DNA of 32,969 nt from Paludibacteraceae bacterium. GTDB taxonomy: Bacteria > Bacteroidota > Bacteroidia > Bacteroidales > Paludibacteraceae. The stretch's first letter is position 1. Every line of letters starts with the position of its first letter. Shown piece after piece: positions 6,811-13,686 of this stretch. The stretch lies in assembly GCA_017471285.1 (NCBI GenBank), contig JAFUUZ010000015.1:1-32969 (forward strand), read 5' to 3'. A program made the position numbers and the translations under genes. Under the pieces are notes generated by a model, which saw nothing but the letters and a program-made list of their open reading frames with translations, made no database searches and was not told where the DNA came from.

Positions 6811-8004
6811 ATGGATTTATTCGAGAAATGCGACCATTTTGAGACGCTCAAACTGGCGCGCAAACTACAAGTTTACCCTTATTTCCACGAACTGGAAAGC
6901 CGTCAGGCTCCGGTCGTGAAGATGGAAAACCACCGCGTGATCATGCTGGGCAGCAACAACTACCTCGGTTTCACGGAGAACGAGGCAGTGATCAAAGCCG
7001 GACATGACGCGCTGGACAAATACGGCACAGGCGTAAGCGGCAGCCGTTTTCTGAACGGAACGCTGGACCTGCACCTGCAACTGGAGAAAGAGCTGGCAGA
7101 GTTCACGGGATACGAGGAGTGCATGACCGTCTCCACGGGTTTCCAGACCAACCTGGCAATCATCTCCGCCATCTGCGGCAAGGACGACTACATCCTCAAC
7201 GACCGTGAGAACCACGCTTCGATATACGACGCATGCCGTCTGAGTTTCGCGAAGGTACTCCGTTACCGCCACTCGGACATGCAGGATCTGGAGCGTCAGC
7301 TCAAGTCGATCCCGGAGAACGCAGGCAAGCTGATCGTCACAGACGGCGTGTTCTCCATGCGCGGCGACATATGCAAGCTGCCGGAGATATGCGCTCTGGC
7401 GGAGAAATACCATGCCCGTGTGATGGTGGATGACGCGCACGGCTTCGGTGTGTTAGGTCCCGGCGGACGAGGCACGGCAGCCCATTTCGGACTGACCGAC
7501 AAGGTGGACATCACCATGCTGACGTTCTCCAAGTCGCTGGCTTCTATCGGCGGATGTATGCTGACGAGCCACCGCGTAGCCGACTGGCTGCGCCACGTGA
7601 GCCGACCGTTCATCTTCTCGGCTGCCATCACCCCCTGCTCCACCGCTACGGCGTTGGAGGCATTGCACCAGCTCATCCTCGACCCCGAGCGTCCGACACG
7701 GCTGATGAACATCGCCAAGTATTTCCAGAAGAGCCTTCTCGCTGCAGGAATCAAGATCATCGAAGCACCGACGCCTATTGTACCGATCTTCACCTACAAG
7801 ACGCTGGACACGCTCTATTTCGGCAAGAAGATGTTCGAGGAAGGTGTGTATGTGAACCCCGTTATTGCACCGGCTTGCGTAGAAGGCGAGTGCCTGCTGC
7901 GTACGACGCTGATGGCAACACACACCGAACCGGTCATCGACGAAGCGACAGAGATCATCGCCCGTGTCCTCAAAGAGGGTGCACCGGAAGGACTGGCGTA
8001 TTGA
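6811..8004 (+). CDS. spt: serine palmitoyltransferase
   Basis: A 397-residue PLP enzyme of the alpha-oxoamine synthase family. It condenses serine with a fatty acyl-CoA or acyl-ACP to 3-ketosphinganine, the first step of sphingolipid synthesis, a hallmark of Bacteroidetes. It reads very close to the Bacteroides enzyme as I remember it: VYPYF near the start, GSRFLNGTLDLHLQLEKELA, VDDAHGFGVLG (PLP-ring aspartate and histidine at 208/210) and TFSKSLASIGG with the PLP lysine Lys241. The close relatives KBL and BioF are less likely because no biotin or threonine-degradation genes are near and an SDR reductase follows. The gene is preceded by a repeat island and followed after 49 bp by the SDR gene. 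Confidence 0.88.
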   Translation: MDLFEKCDHFETLKLARKLQVYPYFHELESRQAPVVKMENHRVIMLGSNNYLGFTENEAVIKAGHDALDKYGTGVSGSRFLNGTLDLHLQLEKELAEFTGYEECMTVSTGFQTNLAIISAICGKDDYILNDRENHASIYDACRLSFAKVLRYRHSDMQDLERQLKSIPENAGKLIVTDGVFSMRGDICKLPEICALAEKYHARVMVDDAHGFGVLGPGGRGTAAHFGLTDKVDITMLTFSKSLASIGGCMLTSHRVADWLRHVSRPFIFSAAITPCSTATALEALHQLILDPERPTRLMNIAKYFQKSLLAAGIKIIEAPTPIVPIFTYKTLDTLYFGKKMFEEGVYVNPVIAPACVEGECLLRTTLMATHTEPVIDEATEIIARVLKEGAPEGLAY

Positions 8005-8009
8005 TAGAA

Positions 8010-8035
8010 GACCGTCAGCCTGCGGCTGAAAGCCA
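8010..8035. repeat. type D module between spt and the SDR gene
   Basis: gaccgtcagcctgcggctga contains the palindrome TCAGCC-tgc-GGCTGA (8015-8029). Similar GGCT/AGCC modules with a pyrimidine-rich context occur twice in the island at 10711-10845. Confidence 0.5.
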
Positions 8036-8039
8036 ATAA

Positions 8040-8076
8040 AAGACAAAAGGACAATGGACAAAGAACAAAGGACATT
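8040..8076. repeat. ggacaa-type repeat spanning the SDR start codon
   Basis: Units like aaaggacaa, tggacaaag, aacaaaggac run from upstream non-coding sequence across the ATG at 8054 into the first seven codons. Confidence 0.6.
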
Positions 8077-8890
8077 AGTCATCACCGGAGGTAGTTCCGG
8101 CATAGGCAAAGCAACAGCCTCGCTCTTTTGTGAGCGGGGCTGGCGTGTTTTTGAACTGAGCAGACATGGGGCAAAGGAGTCGAAAGTAGAAAGTCGAAAG
8201 ACCGCTACGCTCAAAGCCACAGGCGAAATCATGCATATCACCTGTGACGTGTGCTCGGAAGAGAGTTGCCGGACGGCGGTAGCGGAAGTGCTGCGGCAGA
8301 CCGACCGGATAGACGTCGTCATCTCCAATGCAGGCTATGGTATATCGGGTCCGATTGAGTTCACGGAGATAGCGGACGCCGAGCACCAGATGGATGTCAA
8401 TTTCATGGGCGCCGTGCGCTTCACACAAGCCGTTCTGCCGCAACTGCGCCGCCAGCGGTACGGCAGGATCATTTACACCTCCTCCGTAGCAGGTGTTCTG
8501 GCAGTGCCTTACCAGGCTTTCTACTCCGCATCCAAAGCAGCCGTCAACGCGATGGCTCTGGCGCTGGCAAACGAAGTGCGGGAGTTCGGGATCTCCGTCT
8601 CCGTGCTCATGCCGGGTGACGTGTCCACCGGCTTCACTGACGCGCGCCGCAAGTCCACCGCCGGAGCAGAGGTCTATCGTCACTCCGAGCAGGCTATCAC
8701 CGCCATGGAGAAAGACGAGCGGGGAGGAATGGAGCCACGGAAGATGGCAGACCTCTTCTACCACATAGCTACCTGCCGCAACCCCCGGCCGCAATACGTC
8801 GGCGGTCTCCTGTACCGCACTTTCTGTTTCCTCAACAACATCCTTCCTACCCGTCTCGTCAACCGGATAGAAGGGAAAATGTACAGTTGA
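8054..8890 (+). CDS. short-chain dehydrogenase/reductase, candidate 3-ketosphinganine reductase
   Basis: A 278-residue classical SDR. The cofactor motif is TGGSSGIGKA (residues ~11-20), followed by ISNAGYGISG, and the catalytic Ser-Tyr-Lys is in YTSSVAG and FYSASKAAVN. The C-terminus is extended and moderately hydrophobic. Its place right after serine palmitoyltransferase suggests that it reduces 3-ketosphinganine to sphinganine, but this is inferred from position only; many SDRs have other substrates. Residues ~41-49 (KESKVESRK) are encoded by a gtcgaaag-type DNA repeat in the loop after the second strand, and the N-terminal MDKEQRT is encoded by an aaaggacaa-type repeat that spans the start codon. 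The stop lies 2 nt before the ldcA start. Confidence 0.8.
   Translation: MDKEQRTLVITGGSSGIGKATASLFCERGWRVFELSRHGAKESKVESRKTATLKATGEIMHITCDVCSEESCRTAVAEVLRQTDRIDVVISNAGYGISGPIEFTEIADAEHQMDVNFMGAVRFTQAVLPQLRRQRYGRIIYTSSVAGVLAVPYQAFYSASKAAVNAMALALANEVREFGISVSVLMPGDVSTGFTDARRKSTAGAEVYRHSEQAITAMEKDERGGMEPRKMADLFYHIATCRNPRPQYVGGLLYRTFCFLNNILPTRLVNRIEGKMYS
8176..8200. repeat. type A repeat inside the SDR gene
   Basis: Three gtcgaaa/gtagaaa units in frame encoding KESKVESRK, in a loop where SDRs have no conserved sequence. Confidence 0.7.
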
Positions 8891-8892
8891 TC

Positions 8893-9798
8893 ATGCATAT
8901 CCGAATTATCTCTCCGTCCGGTGCAATAGACCCCGTTTTTATTGACCAAGCAGCAGCACGTCTGCGCGGCTGGGGCCATGAAGTGAGCGAAGGAACACAC
9001 GCCCGCGGCCGTTGGGGACGGTTTGCCGGCACGGACGAAGAGCGGCTGGAGGACATCCAAGATGCCATGCAGGACCCGTCGGTGGACGCTATCCTCTGTT
9101 CGCGCGGAGGGTACGGACTGCAACGCATCATCGACCGGGTGCCGAATATCACCAAACCCGTCATAGGCTTCAGCGACATCACCGCCCTCCATCAACTATC
9201 AACTATCAATTGTCAATTGTCAATTCACGCCATCATGTGCAAACATATCGCGACCCTGCCCGAAGACAGTGAGCCGATTGTGGCGTTGCGACGGGTGCTG
9301 GAGGGAAAAGGAATGGAATACCGGATTGCGCCGCACCCGCTGAACCGCTACGGCGAAGCGACAGCGCCGGTTATCGGAGGTAACCTCTCTGTCCTCTATG
9401 GCCTGCAAGGCACGCCTTATGACATTCGGTCAATTCTCAATTATCAATTCTCAATTCTCAATTATCAAAAGCCCCTGCTTTTGATCGAGGACGTTGGCGA
9501 ACGGCATTACCACATTGACCGGATGATCAGAAATCTGAAAATGAGCGGCGTACTCGGTCACTTGGGCGGTCTTGTCGTAGGACAGTTCAGCGAATGCGAG
9601 CACGACCCGGGCATGAACTGCACGGTCTATGAAACAATAAAAGAGGCAGTCGCAGAATACGACTACCCCGTTCTTTTCAATGCGCCCTTCGGGCATGTAG
9701 AGCACAATTTGCCGATCTGGCTCGGCAAAGAGACGCAACTCTCCGTTACAGCCGAGGGTTCGGTACTCCGTACAGCACCCTTATCTCCGGCTCTCTGA
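8893..9798 (+). CDS. ldcA: LD-carboxypeptidase (peptidase family S66)
   Basis: A 301-residue cytoplasmic serine peptidase that removes the terminal D-alanine from murein tetrapeptides during cell-wall recycling. The nucleophile Ser70 is in CSRGGYG, the catalytic Glu199 in LLLIEDVGE and His268 in NAPFGHVEHNLP, so the triad is complete. ATG at 8893 is preferred to the in-frame TTG at 8887, which overlaps the SDR stop. Two segments are foreign to the family: residues ~101-110 (QLSTINCQLS), between FSDITALH and IHAIM, and ~180-193 (SILNYQFSILNYQK), just before the Glu strand. Both are encoded by TCAATTA-type repeats. The 3' end overlaps a convergent lipoprotein gene by 53 bp. Confidence 0.88.
   Translation: MHIRIISPSGAIDPVFIDQAAARLRGWGHEVSEGTHARGRWGRFAGTDEERLEDIQDAMQDPSVDAILCSRGGYGLQRIIDRVPNITKPVIGFSDITALHQLSTINCQLSIHAIMCKHIATLPEDSEPIVALRRVLEGKGMEYRIAPHPLNRYGEATAPVIGGNLSVLYGLQGTPYDIRSILNYQFSILNYQKPLLLIEDVGERHYHIDRMIRNLKMSGVLGHLGGLVVGQFSECEHDPGMNCTVYETIKEAVAEYDYPVLFNAPFGHVEHNLPIWLGKETQLSVTAEGSVLRTAPLSPAL
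9188..9226. repeat. type A repeat inside ldcA (first)
   Basis: Five units of the form tcaacta / tcaattg in tandem, in frame, at the end of the segment that binds the first half of the S66 fold. Confidence 0.85.
9430..9468. repeat. type A repeat inside ldcA (second)
   Basis: Five units tcaattc / tcaatta in tandem, in frame, ending a few codons before the catalytic glutamate strand. Confidence 0.85.
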
Positions 9799-9937
9799 CC
9801 TCCACGGAAGGCGGTGTCTCCTCTTCTTGCGGCTGCGACTCAGCCGCTTTTTTCTGTACATGGCAACCCGCCAGCATGACAGTCAGCATGCCTAACAATA
9901 CGTTCGTCCGGATCAGAAAACGCTTTCTCATACTCAT
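9746..9937 (-). CDS. very small lipoprotein
   Basis: A 63-residue product with signal peptide and lipobox (MLTVMLAGC, Cys about residue 25), then a short charged and proline-rich mature region ending IRVLYGVPNPRL. The start at 9937 overlaps the stop of the preceding nucleotidase-domain gene by ATGA, which supports both reality and start choice. The 3' end overlaps the convergent ldcA gene. Function unknown; I do not recognise a family. Confidence 0.6.
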   Translation of the reverse strand: MSMRKRFLIRTNVLLGMLTVMLAGCHVQKKAAESQPQEEETPPSVEVREPEIRVLYGVPNPRL

Positions 9938-10683
9938 AAGATGGTAACCCGTCCGTCCACAGCGGCGCGGATGGTGTCTTGTTCTTTAGCTGTTTGTATA
10001 TACAGGTCGCGAATCAGCTGCTTGCTGTCCCAGTAATCGGAATAGCGCGTCAACGCGGTCATGTGATCCGCTCCGCCGGTCATGTAGTTGCTGGTGGCTA
10101 CGGTGTAGGTCTTGTCCGGCTGAACGGCTTTGCCTCCCACCGTCACTTCCGCCAGCTGTCCGTCCACGGCCGTCATACGCATGCCTGCGAGTCCTTGCGC
10201 CCCGTACGAGACGATCGAGTCGCATAGTTCGATCAGGTTCTCGCCCGTGAGCGTAATGACGACGAGCGTGTTCTCAAACGGCATGACGGTGTATATCTGA
10301 CCGAACGTGAGGTTCCCGGGCAGCCATTCTCCGCGTACGCTGCCCATATTGACGAATGCAAGATCGACCTTGCCGGGGTATAGCTGCTTGGCAGCCTCCC
10401 ACAGTGCATCGGTCAGCCAGTTGAGCAGCGGACATTCGGGCGCACCTACCCACAACGTGTCCGGAACATAGCCCACCTTGACGCTCATCTCGCGGTCCAC
10501 CACTTCTTTATAAGGTGCGAGGCGCTGCAGGTAGGCGGAGTCCAGGATCGAGTCACAGGAGGCGTCCACCTTAAGCGCCTCTGTATGAACCGATTTCACC
10601 TGCATCGGTTTATGGCAGGACGAAAAAAGGGACAAGCAAAGAATAGTGAATAATGAATAATTAATAAGGACTGATTTTTTCAT
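9934..10683 (-). CDS. 5'-nucleotidase C-terminal-domain lipoprotein
   Basis: A 249-residue exported protein consisting of only the C-terminal substrate-binding domain of UshA-type 5'-nucleotidases: FVNMGSVRGEWLPGNLTFGQ, VMPFENTLVVITLTGENL, and SNYMTGGADHM are the typical blocks. The signal peptide is lipoprotein-like (LCLSLFSSC). The catalytic metallophosphatase domain is absent here but present as a separate lipoprotein 9 kb away (19951-20778); together they would make one nucleotidase in the periplasm or on the surface. It lies downstream of psuK-psuG across a 184-bp repeat island and may share their transcript, which would suit nucleotide and pseudouridine salvage. Confidence 0.85.
   Translation of the reverse strand: MKKSVLINYSLFTILCLSLFSSCHKPMQVKSVHTEALKVDASCDSILDSAYLQRLAPYKEVVDREMSVKVGYVPDTLWVGAPECPLLNWLTDALWEAAKQLYPGKVDLAFVNMGSVRGEWLPGNLTFGQIYTVMPFENTLVVITLTGENLIELCDSIVSYGAQGLAGMRMTAVDGQLAEVTVGGKAVQPDKTYTVATSNYMTGGADHMTALTRYSDYWDSKQLIRDLYIQTAKEQDTIRAAVDGRVTIL
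10630..10670. repeat. type A-like repeat forming part of a signal peptide
   Basis: gaatagtgaataatgaataa followed by ttaataag, read on the minus strand as the codons for INYSLFTI in the signal peptide of the nucleotidase-domain lipoprotein. Similar sequence encodes the signal peptide at 20733-20778. Confidence 0.55.
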
Positions 10684-10867
10684 AAGCTATTGCTTTTGAC
10701 TTTCGACTTTCCATACGGCTTCAGCCGATCGTTCGAGGCTTAGCCGAGATAAGAACTATCAACTAGACGGCTTCTTTCAACTATCAACTATCAACTATCC
10801 ATACGGCTTCAGCCAATCGTTCGAGGCTTAGCCGAGATAAGAACTTTCAACTATCAACTATCAACTC
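10684..10867. repeat. composite repeat island between the nucleotidase-domain gene and psuG
   Basis: Two 47-bp direct repeats (10711-10757 and 10799-10845, one mismatch, period 88), each with GGCTtcAGCC and GGCTtAGCC modules and a gatcgttcg core. Between and after them are tcaacta / tcaactt heptamers (10755-10798, 10842-10885) and ctagacggcttct (10763-10775), the inverted copy of a 13-mer in the mdh-spt island. No promoter was recognised. Confidence 0.85.
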
Positions 10868-11785
10868 TCAACTTTCAACTATCATCGCCTTGGCTGTCTG
10901 TGCGGCGAGGCGTGCGTTGTTGAGGACTAATTGGATGTTCGCCGCCAAACTGTCACCTCCGGTCAGGTCTTTCACTTTCGCCAGCAGGAAGGGTGTGCAC
11001 TGTTTGCCATGAATGCCGGCAGCCTCCATCTCGCTCAGCGCCTGCCCGATCGCCTGGTCAATGACCTCTTTGGGCATGGAGAATTCTTCGGGGATGGGGT
11101 TCGTGACAAGCATGCCGCCTTTGAGTCCGCAGTCTGTCTTGGCTTGGAACGCCGCCGCCAGTTCTTCGGGGGTGTCAATACGGTAGTCCACGCCGAAGCC
11201 GCTATGGCGTGTATAGAACGCCGGCAGTTCGTCAGTACCGTATCCTATCACCGGCACGCCCTTGGTCTCCAGGTATTCGAGCGTCAGCCCGAGGTCGAGG
11301 ATCGACTTGGCTCCCGCACAGATGACCATGACCGGGGTCTGCGCCAGTTCCTCCAGGTCGGCAGAGATGTCGAAGGTCTGCTGCGCCCCGCGGTGAACGC
11401 CGCCAATTCCGCCGGTAGCAAAGACCTTGATGCCCGCCATGGCGGCAATGATCATGGTTGTTGTGACGGTTGTGGCGCCGTCCTCCTTGCGTGCGATGAG
11501 GACAGGCAGGTCGCGCCGCGAAGCCTTGGTCACCGCCTGACCTTTCTTACCGAGGTACTCAATCTCCTCGTGTGTACAGCCGGCTTTCAGCTTGCCGCCA
11601 ATGACAGCTATTGTGGCAGGCACGGCTCCGTTCTCGCGGATCGTCTGCTCCACGCGCAGCGCCGTCTCTACGTTCTGCGGGTAAGGCATGCCGTGACTAA
11701 TAATGGTCGATTCGAGTGCTACGACCGGCTTGCCTGCCGACAGCGCCGCTTGCACCTCATCCGATATAGAAAGATATTTATTCAT
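10868..11785 (-). CDS. psuG: pseudouridine-5'-phosphate glycosidase
   Basis: A 305-residue cytoplasmic lyase that splits pseudouridine 5'-phosphate into uracil and ribose 5-phosphate. Family blocks are easily read: VALESTIISHGMPYPQN near the start, TKASRRDLP, VFATGGIGGVHRGAQ and TPFLLAKVKDLTGGDSL, so the length and motifs are complete. It follows the kinase psuK with a 1-bp overlap, giving the full two-step degradation pathway. The last three codons and the TGA stop (…IVES*) lie in a gttgaaag-type repeat that continues into the downstream island, so the repeat has set the C-terminus. Confidence 0.95.
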   Translation of the reverse strand: MNKYLSISDEVQAALSAGKPVVALESTIISHGMPYPQNVETALRVEQTIRENGAVPATIAVIGGKLKAGCTHEEIEYLGKKGQAVTKASRRDLPVLIARKEDGATTVTTTMIIAAMAGIKVFATGGIGGVHRGAQQTFDISADLEELAQTPVMVICAGAKSILDLGLTLEYLETKGVPVIGYGTDELPAFYTRHSGFGVDYRIDTPEELAAAFQAKTDCGLKGGMLVTNPIPEEFSMPKEVIDQAIGQALSEMEAAGIHGKQCTPFLLAKVKDLTGGDSLAANIQLVLNNARLAAQTAKAMIVES

Positions 11786-12678
11786 TATAACAATATATTT
11801 GCGATGTCAGGGTTGACGGCTTTGAGGCTCATGAGTGTAGCCCTTGCCGCCATGAGACCGTACTGGGCGGTCTGCGGGAAGTCAATGCCTTTGGCATGTG
11901 CGTAAACCACGCCGGCGAGGAAAGCGTCTCCGGCACCGGTGGTATTTACTATCTCTCCCGGCAGCGCGGGGAAGAGCCATTCCTCCGCCGCCGTTCGGCA
12001 ATAGACGCCTTCGCCGGAGAGGGTTATATAGACATGTGCGACGCCCAAGTCCAGCAGTCTCTGCGCCGCCTCGGCGTAGGTAGCCGTCTCGGTCACCGCC
12101 AGCGCCTCTTTGAGATTCAGTTTGAGGGTATGGAGATACGGCAGTTTGGCTTTGCGCAGGGCGTTCACCACGCGGTGCGCTTTGGTCGTACTGACGCCGT
12201 CGATAAAGAGCGGCGCGGTTACATTTTCCATGAGCCACCGGATGGCGTCTTCGCCAATATTGGTGTCCGCTACGATAAACTCGGACTGGTTGATCTCCCC
12301 GCTCCTTTTGGCGAGCCATTCAGGCGTGATAGCCTTGATAGCTTCTGTGTCCGCCACCGCGGCTATCATCTCGCCGCCGGAGTTGTTCATACACAGGTAA
12401 ATGCCGGAGCGCACGCCGCTCACCCGTTCGGACAGATGCACGTCAATGCCTTGCTGCTTGCAATAGTCGTGCAGCAGTCCTCCGAAGAGGTCGTCTCCGA
12501 AGATAGTCAGCAACTGCGTCTTAGCTCCGAGCAGGACCAGGTTATGGGCGATATTCCTCGCCACGCCGCCGTAGCCGACCTCAATGTGTCCGGGATTGGA
12601 GTCTGCCGCAATGAAAGCGTCCGCCAGCGTAGCCGACATATCCACATTTGCGCCTCCTATAACTGAAACAGAAATCAT
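11785..12678 (-). CDS. psuK: PfkB-family kinase, pseudouridine kinase
   Basis: A 297-residue ribokinase-family enzyme. It has the substrate site VIGGANVDMSA, GGVARNIAHNLVLLG and the ATP/anion-hole signature NTTGAGDAFLAG with the catalytic aspartate. Overlap with psuG (1 bp) makes pseudouridine its most likely substrate; the sequence alone would allow other nucleosides. It has its own promoter (12710-12741). The start codon sits inside a type B repeat (cgtaaatga), and the short leader is largely repeat sequence. Confidence 0.92.
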   Translation of the reverse strand: MISVSVIGGANVDMSATLADAFIAADSNPGHIEVGYGGVARNIAHNLVLLGAKTQLLTIFGDDLFGGLLHDYCKQQGIDVHLSERVSGVRSGIYLCMNNSGGEMIAAVADTEAIKAITPEWLAKRSGEINQSEFIVADTNIGEDAIRWLMENVTAPLFIDGVSTTKAHRVVNALRKAKLPYLHTLKLNLKEALAVTETATYAEAAQRLLDLGVAHVYITLSGEGVYCRTAAEEWLFPALPGEIVNTTGAGDAFLAGVVYAHAKGIDFPQTAQYGLMAARATLMSLKAVNPDIANILL

Positions 12679-12709
12679 TTACGATTGGGTCATTTATGAT
12701 TTACGAGTG
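12676..12709. repeat. type B repeat spanning the psuK start
   Basis: On the minus strand: cgtaaatcataaatgaccc then aatcgtaaatga, the last unit providing the ATG of psuK. Same family as at 13672-13686, 16985-17018, 24741-24773 and 28898-28925. Confidence 0.75.
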
Positions 12710-12741
12710 CAAATTTACTGCTTTTTTTGCATATACGCAAA
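12710..12741 (-). promoter_or_regulatory. promoter of psuK-psuG
   Basis: Minus strand TTTG (12738-12741), 20 nt, TAAATTTG (12710-12717). The start of the RNA is near 12703, 25 nt before the psuK ATG. Confidence 0.75.
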
Positions 12742-12794
12742 TATATAAAGAAAAAAAATGCTCTGAGGGCGCGGAAATCAGCAGTAAAAGGTAT

Positions 12795-12868
12795 AAAAAC
12801 AAAGAAGGATGTCTCCCGACATCCCAATCTTTTTACTTAACCTTAAATCTAATACCATGAAAAACACG
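12795..12868 (-). ncRNA. probable small RNA (or long leader) upstream of psuK
   Basis: A leftward transcript of about 75 nt is defined at both ends. A strong promoter (12872-12903) lies upstream and a clean intrinsic terminator (GGATGTC-ggga-GACATCC then TTCTTTGTTTTT) closes it. The middle, gtgtttttcatggtattag then atttaaggttaag, contains no useful open frame. I have a recollection of a very similar ATGGTATTAGATTTAAGG segment recurring in Bacteroidales intergenic regions, but cannot name a family. It might also act as an attenuated leader for psuK, though psuK has its own promoter further down. Confidence 0.6.
12800..12826 (-). terminator. intrinsic terminator of the small RNA
   Basis: Perfect 7-bp stem GGATGTC/GACATCC (12807-12813/12818-12824) with a 4-nt loop. 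On the minus strand it is followed by a T-rich tail; on the plus strand caatcttttt follows, so it may work for both directions. Confidence 0.75.
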
Positions 12869-12871
12869 GTG

Positions 12872-12903
12872 CAAAAGTACTGCTTTTTGACGAACTGACC
12901 AAA
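12872..12903 (-). promoter_or_regulatory. promoter of the small RNA
   Basis: Minus strand TTTG (12900-12903), 20 nt, TACTTTTG (12872-12879), followed by CACCG as at several other promoters in the window. Confidence 0.75.
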
Positions 12904-12988
12904 TATTTTGCAAAAAAAGTGTTATAAAACATAAAACTGCAAAGCCCAGTTTACAAAAAACAGAACACTTAAACTTAAATCGAACATT
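12904..12988. other. AT-rich spacer after trmD
   Basis: No gene or clear hairpin is visible between the trmD stop and the small-RNA promoter; the sequence is A-rich on the plus strand. Confidence 0.5.
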
Positions 12989-13669
12989 TTATTTTTCATC
13001 TAATAAATCGGGTCTTTTCTGGCGTGTGTGCTCCAGCGATTGCTCATATTGCCATTCCTCGATCTTAGCCTGGTTGCCGGACAGGAGAATCTCGGGCACC
13101 TTCCATCCTTTGTATTCGGCAGGGCGTGTATAGACCCCTGCTTCGAGGAGTCCGTCCTGGAAGGAGTCATTGAGCGCGGACTCGACATCCCCGAGTGCAC
13201 CGGGCAGGAGCCGCACGATTGCGTCAGTCATCATAGCAGCAGGCATTTCGCCTCCGGTGAGGACAAAATCGCCGATCGAGAACTCGCGCGTAATAAAATG
13301 ATCGCGCACGCGCTGGTCCACGCCCTTATAATGGCCGCAGAGGATAATGATATTCTCTTTGAGGGAGAGGGAGTTGGCTGCTTTCTGGTCGAACCGTTCG
13401 CCGTCGGGAGCCGTGAAAATGATTTCGTCGTAATGCCGCTCGGCAGTGAGGGCGGAGATGCAGCGGTCGATAGGTTCGATCTGCAGCACCATGCCGGCAC
13501 CGAAGCCGAAGGCGTAGTCGTCCACCTTGCGGTGTTTATCGAGGGTCCAGTCCCGCAGGTTATGCACATAAATCTCGCACAGCCCTTTGGCTTTCGCGCG
13601 GGCTATAATAGAATGGTTGAGGGGTGACTCCAGGAGTTCCGGACAACAAGTAATAATGTCGATTCGCAT
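12989..13669 (-). CDS. trmD: tRNA (guanine-N1)-methyltransferase
   Basis: A 226-residue SPOUT methyltransferase that makes m1G37 in tRNAs with a G next to the anticodon, preventing frameshifts. The deep-knot region is seen as [14 protein letters not shown] and the SAM-site segment as [27 protein letters not shown] precedes it. Its length is slightly below that of the E. coli protein, normal for Bacteroidetes. It is the last gene of the long leftward run that starts with acpP. A type B repeat (aatcgtaaatcac) lies 3 nt before the ATG. Confidence 0.95.
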   Translation of the reverse strand: MRIDIITCCPELLESPLNHSIIARAKAKGLCEIYVHNLRDWTLDKHRKVDDYAFGFGAGMVLQIEPIDRCISALTAERHYDEIIFTAPDGERFDQKAANSLSLKENIIILCGHYKGVDQRVRDHFITREFSIGDFVLTGGEMPAAMMTDAIVRLLPGALGDVESALNDSFQDGLLEAGVYTRPAEYKGWKVPEILLSGNQAKIEEWQYEQSLEHTRQKRPDLLDEK

Positions 13670-13671
13670 AA

Positions 13672-13686
13672 TGTGATTTACGATTT
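13672..13686. repeat. type B repeat in front of trmD
   Basis: On the minus strand taaatcgtaaatcac, three bases upstream of the trmD ATG; it also carries the yidD stop codon at its start. Confidence 0.6.

Noticed and set aside
6811-8004. BioF or KBL as identity of the PLP enzyme
   Set aside because: Sequence blocks near the start (VYPYF, GSRFLNGTLDLHLQLEKEL) resemble Bacteroides serine palmitoyltransferase, and no biotin or threonine-degradation genes are nearby; not excluded entirely.
8887-8892. TTG start for ldcA
   Set aside because: It overlaps the SDR stop; ATG two codons later fits the family N-terminus equally well.
10684-10867. CRISPR-like array from regularly repeated heptamers
   Set aside because: Units are 7 bp and contiguous, without unique spacers; the 47-bp repeats occur only twice, and no cas genes are present.
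11896-12666. Long antisense frames over psuK and psuG
   Set aside because: Both real genes have complete family motifs and a coupled overlap; the antisense frames lack motifs and are due to GC-skewed codons.
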